Shown piece after piece: positions 1 to 8,791 of a stretch of 64,000 nt of DNA; within the stretch, counting starts at the first letter, position 1; each line of letters starts with the position of its first letter. The notes under the pieces were generated by a model. The model was not told where the DNA came from and searched no databases. It saw only the letters and a program-made list of their open reading frames with translations. This DNA comes from Stakelama sediminis (lineage in GTDB: Bacteria; Pseudomonadota; Alphaproteobacteria; Sphingomonadales; Sphingomonadaceae), in assembly GCF_014199335.1 (NCBI RefSeq), contig NZ_JACIJI010000001.1:1-64000 (forward strand). The letters run 5' to 3'. Made by a program: the position numbers and the translations under genes.

Positions 1-214
1 TCTGCTCATCTCTACTCCTGTCAGGCCGCCTTCATGGCCGCCGCAAGGCAGAAAATCCACTTATCCCCCTGTCCAAATTTCCCAGGCCACCTCTCTTTTT
101 GTTGGACAATAGAATTTCAGCTTGACCACACCAACTCATATTCAATAGGAGGTGATAGCGATAACAACAACGTTTCTCGCCACGAGTGATGGCGAAACGA
201 AATTTGGAGGGAAA

Positions 215-3200
215 ATGACGGCCACCCGTTGGAAAATTGCGCGTGCTCTTTGCACCGGCTCCAGTGTCGGGGCGTTGATTTGCTGTGGCGCAGGTGTGGC
301 TCAGGCCCGTATTGTGCAGCCTCAGGTCGCCGCATCGTCGATAACGACGACTCAGAATTCGACCGACATCGACAAAAAATCGGACAAGAAAAAAAAGGCC
401 GCAAGCTCCACGCAAAGCAATACTTCTGCACAGAACGGCAGTGTCACGGAATCGAATGGGTCGGCGATTAACGGGCAGGCGGTCAGCGACATTGTCGTCA
501 CCGCCCAGCGTCAGGCGCTGGAAAACGCTACACAGATGAAGCGCAACTCCAGTACGATCAGCGACTCGGTGGTTCTGGACGAAGCAGGCAAAGTACCCAG
601 CACCTCGCTGCTTGAAATCCTTCAGCGCGTGCCCGGCCTTACCATGAACCGCGTGCGCTCGGGCAATCAGGGTTCGCCCGACGGGTTTACGTTCGAAGGG
701 TCGGGTATCCAGATCCGCGGCCTGACCGGAACGAAGACGCTGCTCAACGGGCGAGAGATTTTCTCCGCAAACGGCGGGTCCGGTCTCAACTATGCCGATA
801 TCGGCCCCGAATTGTTGCGGGCGGTTACGGTGTATAAGGCCAGCCGCGCGGATTTGATTGCGGGCGGGATCGCCGGCACCGTCAACCTGCAAACCTTTAT
901 GCCGTTCGACGTTCAGGGGACGCAAATCTCGGGCTCGGTGTCGACCAGCTACGGCGATTTCTCCAAGAGCGATGAACCCAGCGCATCTCTCAGGGCGTCG
1001 ACCCGGTTCCATACCGGACTTGGTGAGATCGGACTTCTGGCCGATGTCGCCTATTCAAAGATCAAGTCCTATGACAGTAGCCTGCTCGTCCAGCCCTATT
1101 ATCCGACCACCTATAACGGTGAGCAGGTATATGCGCCGGGTGGTTTCTATGAATCCAACGATCAGTTCGAACGGACTCGCAAGGGCCTGTATCTCGCGGT
1201 CCAGTGGCGGCCTGCATCGAACCTCGAATTCTATCACACCACCTTCATTTCGCGGTGGGACAGTAACCGCAACACGCAATATGTGATCATATCGCAGCCA
1301 GCGATCGGCGTGACGCAGGACAGCACGTTCGACAATGGCGTGTTCACCAGCGGCGGCATCGTCAATGGCACATCGCTCGCCAGCGGCCTCACGCCCAGCA
1401 GCAATGCCAGCTATACCCCATCCTACAGCCAGACGAGCGATTTCAGTCAGGGCTTCAAATGGTCGCCGGGTCGCTTCCAGCTCACCGGCAGCTATCAGCA
1501 TACCACGGCGAAGTCGGGCACCTCCAAATGGGGTCTCAGCGTAAACAACCCGACAGTCGAGCAGGCAAACCTGGACCTTACCGGCTCAGTACCCTCCGTG
1601 ATGTTCGACGGCACCTATACGCCGAACGCTGCCAATACGACGCTTTCGAATTTCAACTGGCTGACGATGGCCAGCAGAGGACATCAGGACTCCTATCAGC
1701 TTGATGCCACATACGATCTTGGGGACGGTTTTTTCAGGAAAGCTGCGGTCGGCGCGCGCTATGCCACCCGTCAGGAAACAGATACCTTCGTGGGAACCTG
1801 GTGGTCGGCGACTGCGCGCGGCTGGAACGGCGTGCCTCAGCCTAATGTTGCTACCGCGCCTGAAGGAGATTTCGAGCTCAACAACTTCTCCAACTTCTTC
1901 AATGGTCAGGCGCAGGCGGTGGGTTCTTTCTATGTGCCAACCAGTCAGGTGCTACGCGGCGATCAGTTCAATCGGGTGGTCAACACCTATGCGGCATGTG
2001 CCCCCGACCTCTATTACCAGTGCAGCGACCCCACCGCGAGCACCTATCTCTACGGCAATCCGGCGGACCCGAGTTTCGGTCTGCAGCCCTCTTATGTAAC
2101 GACAAAGCCGAAAACCACGGCCGCTTATGCCATGGTCGGTTTCAAGAATGACAGCGCTTCTCCGCTCCTGAACTTCTCGGGTAATATCGGCGCACGCTGG
2201 GTACGGTATGAAACCGAGAGCGAAGGAAACTACATCTTCAACGGCACTACCCTGTTCTATAAGAACACGGCGGACGCGGCAGCTTCGCTTGCGATGATGG
2301 GCGGCGCTGCAGGGTATCAGGCCTGGGTTGACGCTCATCCGGGAGAAAACCCGCCGCTCTCCTACACCAGCAACAATTATTCAACCAATCGTGCAGGGCG
2401 TTTTGCCAAGGATTACTTCCTCCCGGCTTTCAACATCAAATTCCAACCGAGCAAGAGTGTCGTCCTGCGCTATGCACTGACGGAGACGATGACCCCGCCT
2501 TATTATTCCGACATTCGTGCACAGGGATCTGCCTCTGTTTCGACAATCAGCAATCCCTATGCGAATGATGCGGACGGCACCTCAGGGCTGCCTGCTATTT
2601 TCGCAGGCTATACGTTCACGTCAGGGAACCCACAGCTTCAGCCTGAAACGTCGTTGAACAACGATATTTCGATCGAGTGGTATCCGCACAAGGGGACTAC
2701 ACTGCATCTGGCGTTGTTCCACAAGACGATCAAGCACGCGATCATCTTCAACAAATTTGCCCAGCAGGCGAGCAGTTTCTTTGCGACTGCTGATCAGCCG
2801 ACATCGACCCCGACTGACGGCGGCAGCGCCGTGTTCATCGACGGGCCGGTTACGGGTAATCTGAACGTCAACGCGACCAACAATTCGTATATCAAGGGCT
2901 TCGAACTGGGCGGTCGCACCTATTTCGATATGTTGCCGGGCTTCCTGAAAGGGTTCGGTATCGACGCCAATGTGACCTATGTCGACGGCAAATCACCCGA
3001 TGCGCTGGCCTTGGATATGAACGGTTCGCCTCTGAATGTTCCGTTGATCGGGCTTTCCAAATGGTCCTATTCCACCACCCTGTTGTACGATCTGAACAAG
3101 ATCAGTGCGCGTGTGTCGTGGTCGTGGCGTAGTCGCTATCTCGCCACCACATCGGATTCGAGTACGAGCGGTACCTATACCTACCCGAGTACAGCAACCA

Positions 3201-3424
3201 CTCAGACTTCCTTCGGTTTGCCGGTTTATGCAGCCGCATCCGGCCGCCTTGATGCCAGTATCGGCTATCAGTACAGCAAGCATCTGAACGTTCGGATCAA
3301 TCTGGCGAATATCACCAATTCGCATCAGAAGACCGAAATGGAGATTCTGCCCGGACGATACGTCCAGCGCGGCGTCTTCGTGACCGATCGTCGTCTCGGC
3401 GTGAGCCTTGGCTTCTCCTTCTGA
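215..3424 (+). CDS. TonB-dependent outer-membrane receptor
   Basis: Predicted outer-membrane TonB-dependent receptor of 1069 residues that would import a large or scarce substrate with energy from TonB-ExbBD. The ATG at 215 is preceded by GGAGGG and opens a signal-peptide-like stretch ending near AQA, so I prefer it to the upstream GTG at 152. A TonB-box-like DIVVTAQR lies near residue 90. The plug domain follows (VPSTSLLEILQRVPG, then IQIRGL and KTLLNGRE), and the barrel ends in the aromatic LGVSLGFSF typical of outer-membrane proteins. A polar Ser/Thr/Lys-rich linker joins the signal peptide and the TonB box. The two halogenase-family genes directly downstream make a shared uptake/modification function plausible. 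The substrate cannot be read from the sequence. Confidence 0.9.
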   Translation: MTATRWKIARALCTGSSVGALICCGAGVAQARIVQPQVAASSITTTQNSTDIDKKSDKKKKAASSTQSNTSAQNGSVTESNGSAINGQAVSDIVVTAQRQALENATQMKRNSSTISDSVVLDEAGKVPSTSLLEILQRVPGLTMNRVRSGNQGSPDGFTFEGSGIQIRGLTGTKTLLNGREIFSANGGSGLNYADIGPELLRAVTVYKASRADLIAGGIAGTVNLQTFMPFDVQGTQISGSVSTSYGDFSKSDEPSASLRASTRFHTGLGEIGLLADVAYSKIKSYDSSLLVQPYYPTTYNGEQVYAPGGFYESNDQFERTRKGLYLAVQWRPASNLEFYHTTFISRWDSNRNTQYVIISQPAIGVTQDSTFDNGVFTSGGIVNGTSLASGLTPSSNASYTPSYSQTSDFSQGFKWSPGRFQLTGSYQHTTAKSGTSKWGLSVNNPTVEQANLDLTGSVPSVMFDGTYTPNAANTTLSNFNWLTMASRGHQDSYQLDATYDLGDGFFRKAAVGARYATRQETDTFVGTWWSATARGWNGVPQPNVATAPEGDFELNNFSNFFNGQAQAVGSFYVPTSQVLRGDQFNRVVNTYAACAPDLYYQCSDPTASTYLYGNPADPSFGLQPSYVTTKPKTTAAYAMVGFKNDSASPLLNFSGNIGARWVRYETESEGNYIFNGTTLFYKNTADAAASLAMMGGAAGYQAWVDAHPGENPPLSYTSNNYSTNRAGRFAKDYFLPAFNIKFQPSKSVVLRYALTETMTPPYYSDIRAQGSASVSTISNPYANDADGTSGLPAIFAGYTFTSGNPQLQPETSLNNDISIEWYPHKGTTLHLALFHKTIKHAIIFNKFAQQASSFFATADQPTSTPTDGGSAVFIDGPVTGNLNVNATNNSYIKGFELGGRTYFDMLPGFLKGFGIDANVTYVDGKSPDALALDMNGSPLNVPLIGLSKWSYSTTLLYDLNKISARVSWSWRSRYLATTSDSSTSGTYTYPSTATTQTSFGLPVYAAASGRLDASIGYQYSKHLNVRINLANITNSHQKTEMEILPGRYVQRGVFVTDRRLGVSLGFSF

Positions 3425-3477
3425 TCGGACGAAAGGACGCTCTTTCCCGAACAGGCTCCAATGCTTAGAGTGCGTGA

Positions 3478-5025
3478 ATGAGCAAGAGCGTCCTGATCGT
3501 CGGGGGCGGAACCGCGGGCTGGATCTGTGCCGCCTATATGGCCCAGATGCTGGCGTGCGACCTTCCCGGCGGCGTTTCGATTACGGTTGTTGAATCCGAT
3601 GAGATTGGCATCCTCGGTGTGGGCGAAGGCACTTTCCCCATCATTCGCAGGACGCTCGAACGCATCGGACTCGATGAAACCGACCTGATCCGGGGCGCGG
3701 ATGCCACCTTCAAACAGGGCATCCGCTTTCAGGGCTGGAAAGACAACCCGAACCCGGAAAACGAAGACTGGTATTTCCACCCCTTCCAGGTCGGTTCCCA
3801 GCATACCGATATGGACCTGCTGCCCTATTGGCTGCTCGGCGTCGCCGGAGACATCCCCTGGGCGACCGTCAACACGGTGCAGGAACGCGTGGTCGACGCG
3901 AAACTTGCACCAAAGCTGATCACTCACCCCAACTATGCCGCGCCGCTCAACTACGCCTATCATTTCGACGCGGTGAAGCTGGCCGAAGTCGTGCGGCACC
4001 GGGCGATGGAACTGGGCGTCAAGCGGGTGATCGATACGGTCGACGACGTCCGGCTCGACGAACAAGGCGCCATCGCTTCCGTGCAGGGAAGAGCGAGCGG
4101 CACGATGACCGCCGACCTCTATATCGACTGTACCGGTTTTCGCGCGCGCCTGATTGGTCAGGCACTGGGATCGGAATTCACCTCCTATCGCGACCAGCTA
4201 TTCTGCAACCGCGCCGTGGCGATCCGTGTCCCCTATGACCTGCCCGACGCACCGATTCCTTCTTGCACCTATTCCACTGCGCAGGAGAATGGCTGGATCT
4301 GGGATATCGGCCTGCAATCGCGCCGCGGGTTGGGCTATGTCTATTCATCCGACCATTGCAGTGACGATGCGGCACTGGAAACATTGCAGCGTTATATCGG
4401 CCCCGCCGCCAGGGATTTGCCGCACCGCCTGCTTTCTTTCGAAGCCGGGTTTCGCAAGGTGCAATGGCGCAAGAATTGCGTCGCCATGGGCCTGTCATCG
4501 GGGTTCATCGAACCGCTTGAAGCAACCGGTATCAGCTTTGTCGAAATCGCCGTGCTGATCCTGTGCAACCTGTTCCCCTGGTCGGGCGATTACGAACGCT
4601 CGGCGGAACAGTTCAACATGCACATGACGACGCGCTACAACCATGTCGTCGATTTCATCAAACTCCATTATTGCCTGAGCGAGCGGACCGACACTGACTT
4701 CTGGCACGACAATCGTGCACCCTCGTCGATCTCCGACAAGCTGAAGGGCAAATTGGAGCAATGGCGGTATCGCCCCCCATCCTTTCTCGATGTCGATACC
4801 AGCCATGACATTTTCGACGAGAATAGCTGGCAATACATCCTCTACGGCATGGGGTTCAAAACGGACATCAGTGCTCGGGCCGGAGCGCTGCGCTATTATG
4901 ACGGCGCTCGGCAGGAGTTTGAGAATATCCGCCAGCAAAGTGCCAATGCGATGACTGCCGTGCCGTCCCACCGTGCGCTGGTAAGCGAGGTGGTGGCAAA
5001 CGGCTTCCGCCCCGCGAAACGATAG
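3478..5025 (+). CDS. Tryptophan-halogenase-family flavoprotein (variant WxWxI motif)
   Basis: A 515-residue protein of the flavin-dependent tryptophan halogenase family. These enzymes use FADH2, O2 and halide to halogenate indole-like substrates. Seen: the N-terminal dinucleotide-binding GGGTAGW, GVGEGTFP, the catalytic-lysine region ATFKQGIRF, and GFIEPLEATGI containing the conserved glutamate. The diagnostic W-x-W-x-I-P motif reads W-I-W-D-I-G, so its proline is lost. It follows the TonB receptor after 53 bp and ends 2 bp before a second family member, which suggests one transcript. The ribosome site before the ATG is weak. Family halogenases beside TonB receptors are known from Brevundimonas (BrvH) and Xanthomonas. 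Whether this one halogenates is uncertain because of the altered motif. Confidence 0.85.
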   Translation: MSKSVLIVGGGTAGWICAAYMAQMLACDLPGGVSITVVESDEIGILGVGEGTFPIIRRTLERIGLDETDLIRGADATFKQGIRFQGWKDNPNPENEDWYFHPFQVGSQHTDMDLLPYWLLGVAGDIPWATVNTVQERVVDAKLAPKLITHPNYAAPLNYAYHFDAVKLAEVVRHRAMELGVKRVIDTVDDVRLDEQGAIASVQGRASGTMTADLYIDCTGFRARLIGQALGSEFTSYRDQLFCNRAVAIRVPYDLPDAPIPSCTYSTAQENGWIWDIGLQSRRGLGYVYSSDHCSDDAALETLQRYIGPAARDLPHRLLSFEAGFRKVQWRKNCVAMGLSSGFIEPLEATGISFVEIAVLILCNLFPWSGDYERSAEQFNMHMTTRYNHVVDFIKLHYCLSERTDTDFWHDNRAPSSISDKLKGKLEQWRYRPPSFLDVDTSHDIFDENSWQYILYGMGFKTDISARAGALRYYDGARQEFENIRQQSANAMTAVPSHRALVSEVVANGFRPAKR

Positions 5026-5027
5026 CG

Positions 5028-6605
5028 ATGCAGGTGGATCGGAAAGCCGGTTCCGAGACCGCAGGAGACGCCTTCTCGCCCGTGGAAAAGGTAATCATCG
5101 TCGGCGGCGGTACATCCGGATGGATGTGCGCTGCCGCTATCGCCCGTATCGTGCCGCCGAGCGTGTCTGTCACACTGGTGGAGTCAGAGGATATCGGCAC
5201 GATCGGCGTTGGCGAGGCGACCATTCCGACCCTAATGGAATTCAACGATTTTCTTGGGCTGAAAGAGGATGATGTCCTTCGGCAATCCCAGGGAACGTTC
5301 AAGCTGGGAATCGACTTTGTCGACTGGCTGCGAAAGGGCGAAAGCTATTTTCATCCTTTTGGTTCCTATGGACGCGACACACCGGAATTCGCCTTTCACC
5401 AGCTATGGCTTCGACTGAAAGTCCTCTCAGCAAAAGGCCAAGCGCCACCGGATGCCGCGGGCACTATCAGCGATTATAACCTGTGTACGATCGCGGCACT
5501 TGATGACCGTTTCTCGCCCCCGCAAGGCGGCTCGGATGCCATTCTGGCAACCATGCGCCACGCCTATCATATTGATTCCAGGCTCTATAGTCAGGTGCTG
5601 CGCCGATATGCCGAGCAAAAGGGCGTGCGCCGGATTGAGGGCATGGTCATCAGCGTCGAGCAGGATACGGAGGATGGTCGGATCCGCTCAGTAACGTTGC
5701 GCGACGATCATGTGCTCGAAGGCGACCTGTTTATTGACTGCAGCGGCTTCAAATCACTGCTGATCGAAGGCGCGATGGAAAGCGATTTCATCGACTGGAG
5801 CCAGTATCTGCCCTGTGATCGTGCGCTGGCGGTGCCGACTGCCGGAACCGGTTCTCCGCCCCCGTTCACGCAGGCGACGGCAGACGCTGCGGGCTGGCGC
5901 TGGCGTATTCCGCTTCAACACCGCACGGGCAACGGTCATGTATATTCAAGTGCCTTCATGGATCGGGACACTGCCCATCGAAACCTGATCGAAGGTGTCG
6001 AAGGTGAACCACTTGCCGACTGCCTGCCGCTGCGCTTCCGTACCGGCCATCGCCGCGCCTTCTGGAAAAAGAACTGCATCGCCATCGGCCTTGCCGGGGG
6101 CTTTATCGAACCACTGGAATCGACGAGCATCCATCTCGCACAGATGGGGGTACAGCGGCTGGTCAATCTGTGGCCCGGCAGGGGTCTGAATGTTTCAGAA
6201 ATCGCGCACTACAACCGGTTGATGACGGCGGATTACGAGCGAACCCGCGACTTCATCGTTCTGCATTACAATGCGACGGAACGCGACGATACCGCGTTCT
6301 GGCGCTATGTCCGTAATATGGCGATCCCGGATACGCTTGCGGCGAAGCTGGACATGTTCCGTTTCAGCGGACGGATCGTTCCCAGCCCGGAGGATCTTTT
6401 CACGGCGCATAGCTGGCTGGCGGTGATGCTGGGTCAGGGAATCGAACCGAAGAATTATGATGCACTGGTCGACCGCGTTCCAGCGGACGCGCTCATCCGC
6501 AATATGCGCCTGCTGAAAAACGCCATTGCGAAAACGGCGGCCACACTCCCCAGCCATCAAAGCTATATTGATCGGCACTGCTCCGCCACGGCGGAGCACC
6601 GCTAA
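5028..6605 (+). CDS. Flavin-dependent tryptophan-halogenase-family enzyme (canonical motifs)
   Basis: A 525-residue second halogenase-family protein, paralogous to its neighbour and starting 2 bp after it. It keeps the full motif set: GGGTSGW for FAD binding, GVGEATIP, GTFKLGIDF with the catalytic lysine, W-R-W-R-I-P followed by LQHRTGNGHVYSS, and GFIEPLESTSIH with the conserved glutamate. It is therefore the better candidate for an active halogenase of the pair. It would need a separate flavin reductase, and none is encoded next to it. The last codons form a strong inverted repeat facing the convergent chemotaxis operon. Substrate unknown; an indole or aromatic compound is a family-based guess. 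Confidence 0.88.
   Translation: MQVDRKAGSETAGDAFSPVEKVIIVGGGTSGWMCAAAIARIVPPSVSVTLVESEDIGTIGVGEATIPTLMEFNDFLGLKEDDVLRQSQGTFKLGIDFVDWLRKGESYFHPFGSYGRDTPEFAFHQLWLRLKVLSAKGQAPPDAAGTISDYNLCTIAALDDRFSPPQGGSDAILATMRHAYHIDSRLYSQVLRRYAEQKGVRRIEGMVISVEQDTEDGRIRSVTLRDDHVLEGDLFIDCSGFKSLLIEGAMESDFIDWSQYLPCDRALAVPTAGTGSPPPFTQATADAAGWRWRIPLQHRTGNGHVYSSAFMDRDTAHRNLIEGVEGEPLADCLPLRFRTGHRRAFWKKNCIAIGLAGGFIEPLESTSIHLAQMGVQRLVNLWPGRGLNVSEIAHYNRLMTADYERTRDFIVLHYNATERDDTAFWRYVRNMAIPDTLAAKLDMFRFSGRIVPSPEDLFTAHSWLAVMLGQGIEPKNYDALVDRVPADALIRNMRLLKNAIAKTAATLPSHQSYIDRHCSATAEHR
6579..6598. repeat. 9-bp inverted repeat at convergent gene ends
   Basis: TGCTCCGCC and GGCGGAGCA form perfect 9-bp arms around a 2-bp loop, inside the last codons of the second halogenase gene. 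The convergent chemotaxis operon ends at 6614. No T-run follows on either strand, so if it terminates transcription it is not a classical intrinsic terminator. Confidence 0.45.
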
Positions 6606-6613
6606 ACAGGAGT

Positions 6614-6892
6614 TCAGGCCGCGAACCGCGCCCTCAGTTCGTCACGCAGCACCTCCACCGGAATATCGGCGATCGCGGTAGAGGGCGAAGTCGCCACGAA
6701 GACATCCGCCAGTGCACGCTGTTTCTGTGCAATCAGGTCGATCGATTGCAACGCAGTCATATGCCGCCCCATCAACTCGGGGTCTTCGCACAAAGCAGCA
6801 CCGACCAGTTCGATCTCATGACTCAGCGTGCGCAGTATTTCCGCCGCTCCGTTGATGGTCGCGCGTTCCGGGCAATTGGGATCATGCTGCAT
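6614..6892 (-). CDS. Small protein, last gene of the first chemotaxis operon
   Basis: A 92-residue soluble, mostly helical and acidic protein of unrecognised family. The chosen ATG at 6892 overlaps the end of the degenerate cheB by 11 bp and has AGGCGG about 9 bases upstream. An ATG at 6901 is possible but lacks spacing. The middle (ILRTLSHEIELVGAALCEDP) looks amphipathic. Tight overlap with the upstream gene suggests translational coupling and a chemotaxis-related role, which is inference from position only. No catalytic motif or membrane segment is visible. Confidence 0.65.
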   Translation of the reverse strand: MQHDPNCPERATINGAAEILRTLSHEIELVGAALCEDPELMGRHMTALQSIDLIAQKQRALADVFVATSPSTAIADIPVEVLRDELRARFAA

Positions 6893-7913
6893 GGGCAACA
6901 TCCGCCTGCAACACCATTTCGGCGAGGTTGCCCGGTGCCGCGAATGCCGAAAGACCTCGCTCCCTGGCCGCCAGAATACATTCATCGACCAGCGCGCTGT
7001 CAGGCGATTGTCCGAACACCTGCCCTCCTGCGCCCTTTAGCGCAGCGAGGCCAGCCGCTCCGTCCTGACCGCCACCTGACAACAATACGCCACGCGCCGA
7101 TGCACCGGCAATCTTGGCCAGCGCACCGAACAGCAGGTCGGCCGAGGGTCGGTTGCCATTGACCGCGGGTCGGTCGATCAGCCGCACCGATCCTTGCGGC
7201 CAGCGGTCGATGACCACATGCCGTTCGGGATCGACGGCTACATACACCGTCCCGGCTTCCAGCGCCTCACCGTCTCCTGCAACCTTTACCTTTGGCTGGA
7301 TCGACTTGCTCAGCCGCGATGCGAACGGCACGGCCAGCCCTTCCTCCATCGTCAGCACCAGCAGCGTGGGCGGGCAGTTGGCCGGATAGGCCGCCAGCAT
7401 ATCGGCCGCAGCTTCCATCCCGCCCATGCCACCGGCAATCGCCACCACACGGCCGTCATCGCTATAGTCCGCCGCTTTAGCAGGTTTGCCTTTGCCGGCG
7501 TTGCGTGCCGCCAGATTGGTCTTTGCCGCCGTCAATACAGTCTTGCACAGCTTGCCCGAGATCTTCTCGAACTCATCCGGCGTTGCACGGGCAGGCTTCG
7601 GGAAGCAATCGACCGCGCCGATCTCAATCGCCTTCAGCGATATGTCCGCCCCCTTTTGCGTCAGGGTGGAAAGCATCACCACCGGAATCGGGCGCGTTTC
7701 CATGAGCTCTTCCAGAAATTCGATCCCGTTCTTGCCCGGCATTTCGACATCGAGCGTCAGTACATCGGGGCGCAGGTCGGCAATCATCTCGCGCGCTTCA
7801 TCGGCCCCATCGGCAGCGCCGACTACGACCAGATCCTTGCTTTTCTCCAATGCGCTGGTGAACAGCGCGCGCATCGTGATCGAGTCATCGACGACGAGAA
7901 CTTTCTTGGCCAT
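6882..7913 (-). CDS. CheB-like receiver/methylesterase protein lacking catalytic Ser and His
   Basis: A 343-residue CheB homologue. The N-terminal receiver is intact: VVDDS acidic pocket, phosphoacceptor Asp in TLDVEMPG, and a conserved Lys in FPKPA. The C-terminal methylesterase domain aligns with CheB, but the nucleophile motif GASTGG reads A-G-G-M-G-G and the histidine motif TQHMP reads V-L-T-M-E. The third catalytic residue (Asp of GQDGAAG) is kept. It is thus predicted to be inactive as an esterase or deamidase while still being phosphorylatable by CheA. Start: ATG at 7913 behind AAGGAAA. It lies after cheW in the operon, and the same operon has a second, intact CheB. Confidence 0.85.
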   Translation of the reverse strand: MAKKVLVVDDSITMRALFTSALEKSKDLVVVGAADGADEAREMIADLRPDVLTLDVEMPGKNGIEFLEELMETRPIPVVMLSTLTQKGADISLKAIEIGAVDCFPKPARATPDEFEKISGKLCKTVLTAAKTNLAARNAGKGKPAKAADYSDDGRVVAIAGGMGGMEAAADMLAAYPANCPPTLLVLTMEEGLAVPFASRLSKSIQPKVKVAGDGEALEAGTVYVAVDPERHVVIDRWPQGSVRLIDRPAVNGNRPSADLLFGALAKIAGASARGVLLSGGGQDGAAGLAALKGAGGQVFGQSPDSALVDECILAARERGLSAFAAPGNLAEMVLQADVAHAA

Positions 7914-7943
7914 GGGTCCGGTTTCCTTAATACGCAAATACAA

Positions 7944-8384
7944 TCAGGCAGCGGCTGCGATCGCCGCATTGTCGGTCAGTTTCGGCAGGTCGATCACCAT
8001 CACCATGCGATCCTCGATGGCGGCAAGGCCTTCCAGGAACGGAACGACGCTGTCGCCGGCCGTCGCGGGCGGCGGCTGCAATGCATCGACAGGAATGGTG
8101 ACGATATCGCTGACCGAATCGACGATCAGACCGCGAAACTGGGATTCGACTTCCGTCACGATAATCACATGGCGGGACGTAGGCTCCGTCGCGCGCCAGC
8201 CCAGTCGGGCTGCGAGGTCGACCACCGGCAATACTGTGCCGCGCAGGTTGACGACGCCCGCCACATAGGAGGGAACGTGCGGCAGCCGCGTCGTGGGCGT
8301 CCATGCGCGAATTTCGCGAATGGCCATGATGTCGATGCCGAAAACCTGATTTTCGACCTCAAAGGTGATGAGCTGACGATGCAT
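7944..8384 (-). CDS. cheW: CheW chemotaxis coupling protein
   Basis: A 146-residue single CheW domain (SH3-like double barrel) that would link CheA to chemoreceptors at the membrane. Seen: LITFEVENQVFGIDI at the start, PHVPSYVAGVVNLRGTVLPVVDL in two parts in the middle, and a FRGLIVDSVSD segment, all typical of CheW. The ATG at 8384 follows GAGGGG with a 9-base spacer; a GTG two codons upstream would be too close to that site. It lies between cheY and the degenerate cheB. Confidence 0.92.
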   Translation of the reverse strand: MHRQLITFEVENQVFGIDIMAIREIRAWTPTTRLPHVPSYVAGVVNLRGTVLPVVDLAARLGWRATEPTSRHVIIVTEVESQFRGLIVDSVSDIVTIPVDALQPPPATAGDSVVPFLEGLAAIEDRMVMVIDLPKLTDNAAIAAAA

Positions 8385-8404
8385 GATCACTTTCCCCTCT
8401 TCAA

Positions 8405-8788
8405 TCAGTGTGCGACCCGCCGAACGGCGGCGCTCAGTTTTTCCGCATCAAACGGCTTGACGATCCAGCCAGTCGCCCCGGCCGAGCGCGCACGCGCCTT
8501 TTTCTCGTCCGAACTTTCGGTCGTCAGCACCAGGATCGGCCGGTCGCGATGGCGCCCACCGGCACGCAGGCGCTCGATCAGACCGAACCCGTCGAGCCGC
8601 GGCATGTTGATGTCGGTGATGACCACATCGACATCATTGCCTTCCAGCCATTCCAGCGCCGAAACGCCGTCATCCGCCTGCTCCACCGCAAACCCCTGTT
8701 CGGTAAGCGCATGGCGCAACAAGGCGCGCATGCTTGCACTGTCGTCAACGGTCAAAATTCGTGTCGCTCTGCTCATGCTACTGCCCAT
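8405..8788 (-). CDS. cheY: CheY-type single-domain response regulator
   Basis: A 127-residue stand-alone receiver. Seen: TVDDS acidic pair, phosphoacceptor Asp in ITDINMPRLDG, conserved Thr in LVLTTES and Lys in IVKPFD. It has no output domain, so it would act by binding a target such as a flagellar motor or another protein. It begins 3 bp after cheD. ATG at 8788 or 8776 are both possible; neither has a strong ribosome site, which fits translational coupling to cheD. Confidence 0.9.
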   Translation of the reverse strand: MGSSMSRATRILTVDDSASMRALLRHALTEQGFAVEQADDGVSALEWLEGNDVDVVITDINMPRLDGFGLIERLRAGGRHRDRPILVLTTESSDEKKARARSAGATGWIVKPFDAEKLSAAVRRVAH

Positions 8789-8791
8789 TTG

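Noticed and set aside
32..1012. 326-codon minus-strand frame opposite the start of the TonB receptor gene
   Set aside because: Arginine-rich composition typical of antisense frames in GC-rich genes; it overlaps a convincing receptor gene.
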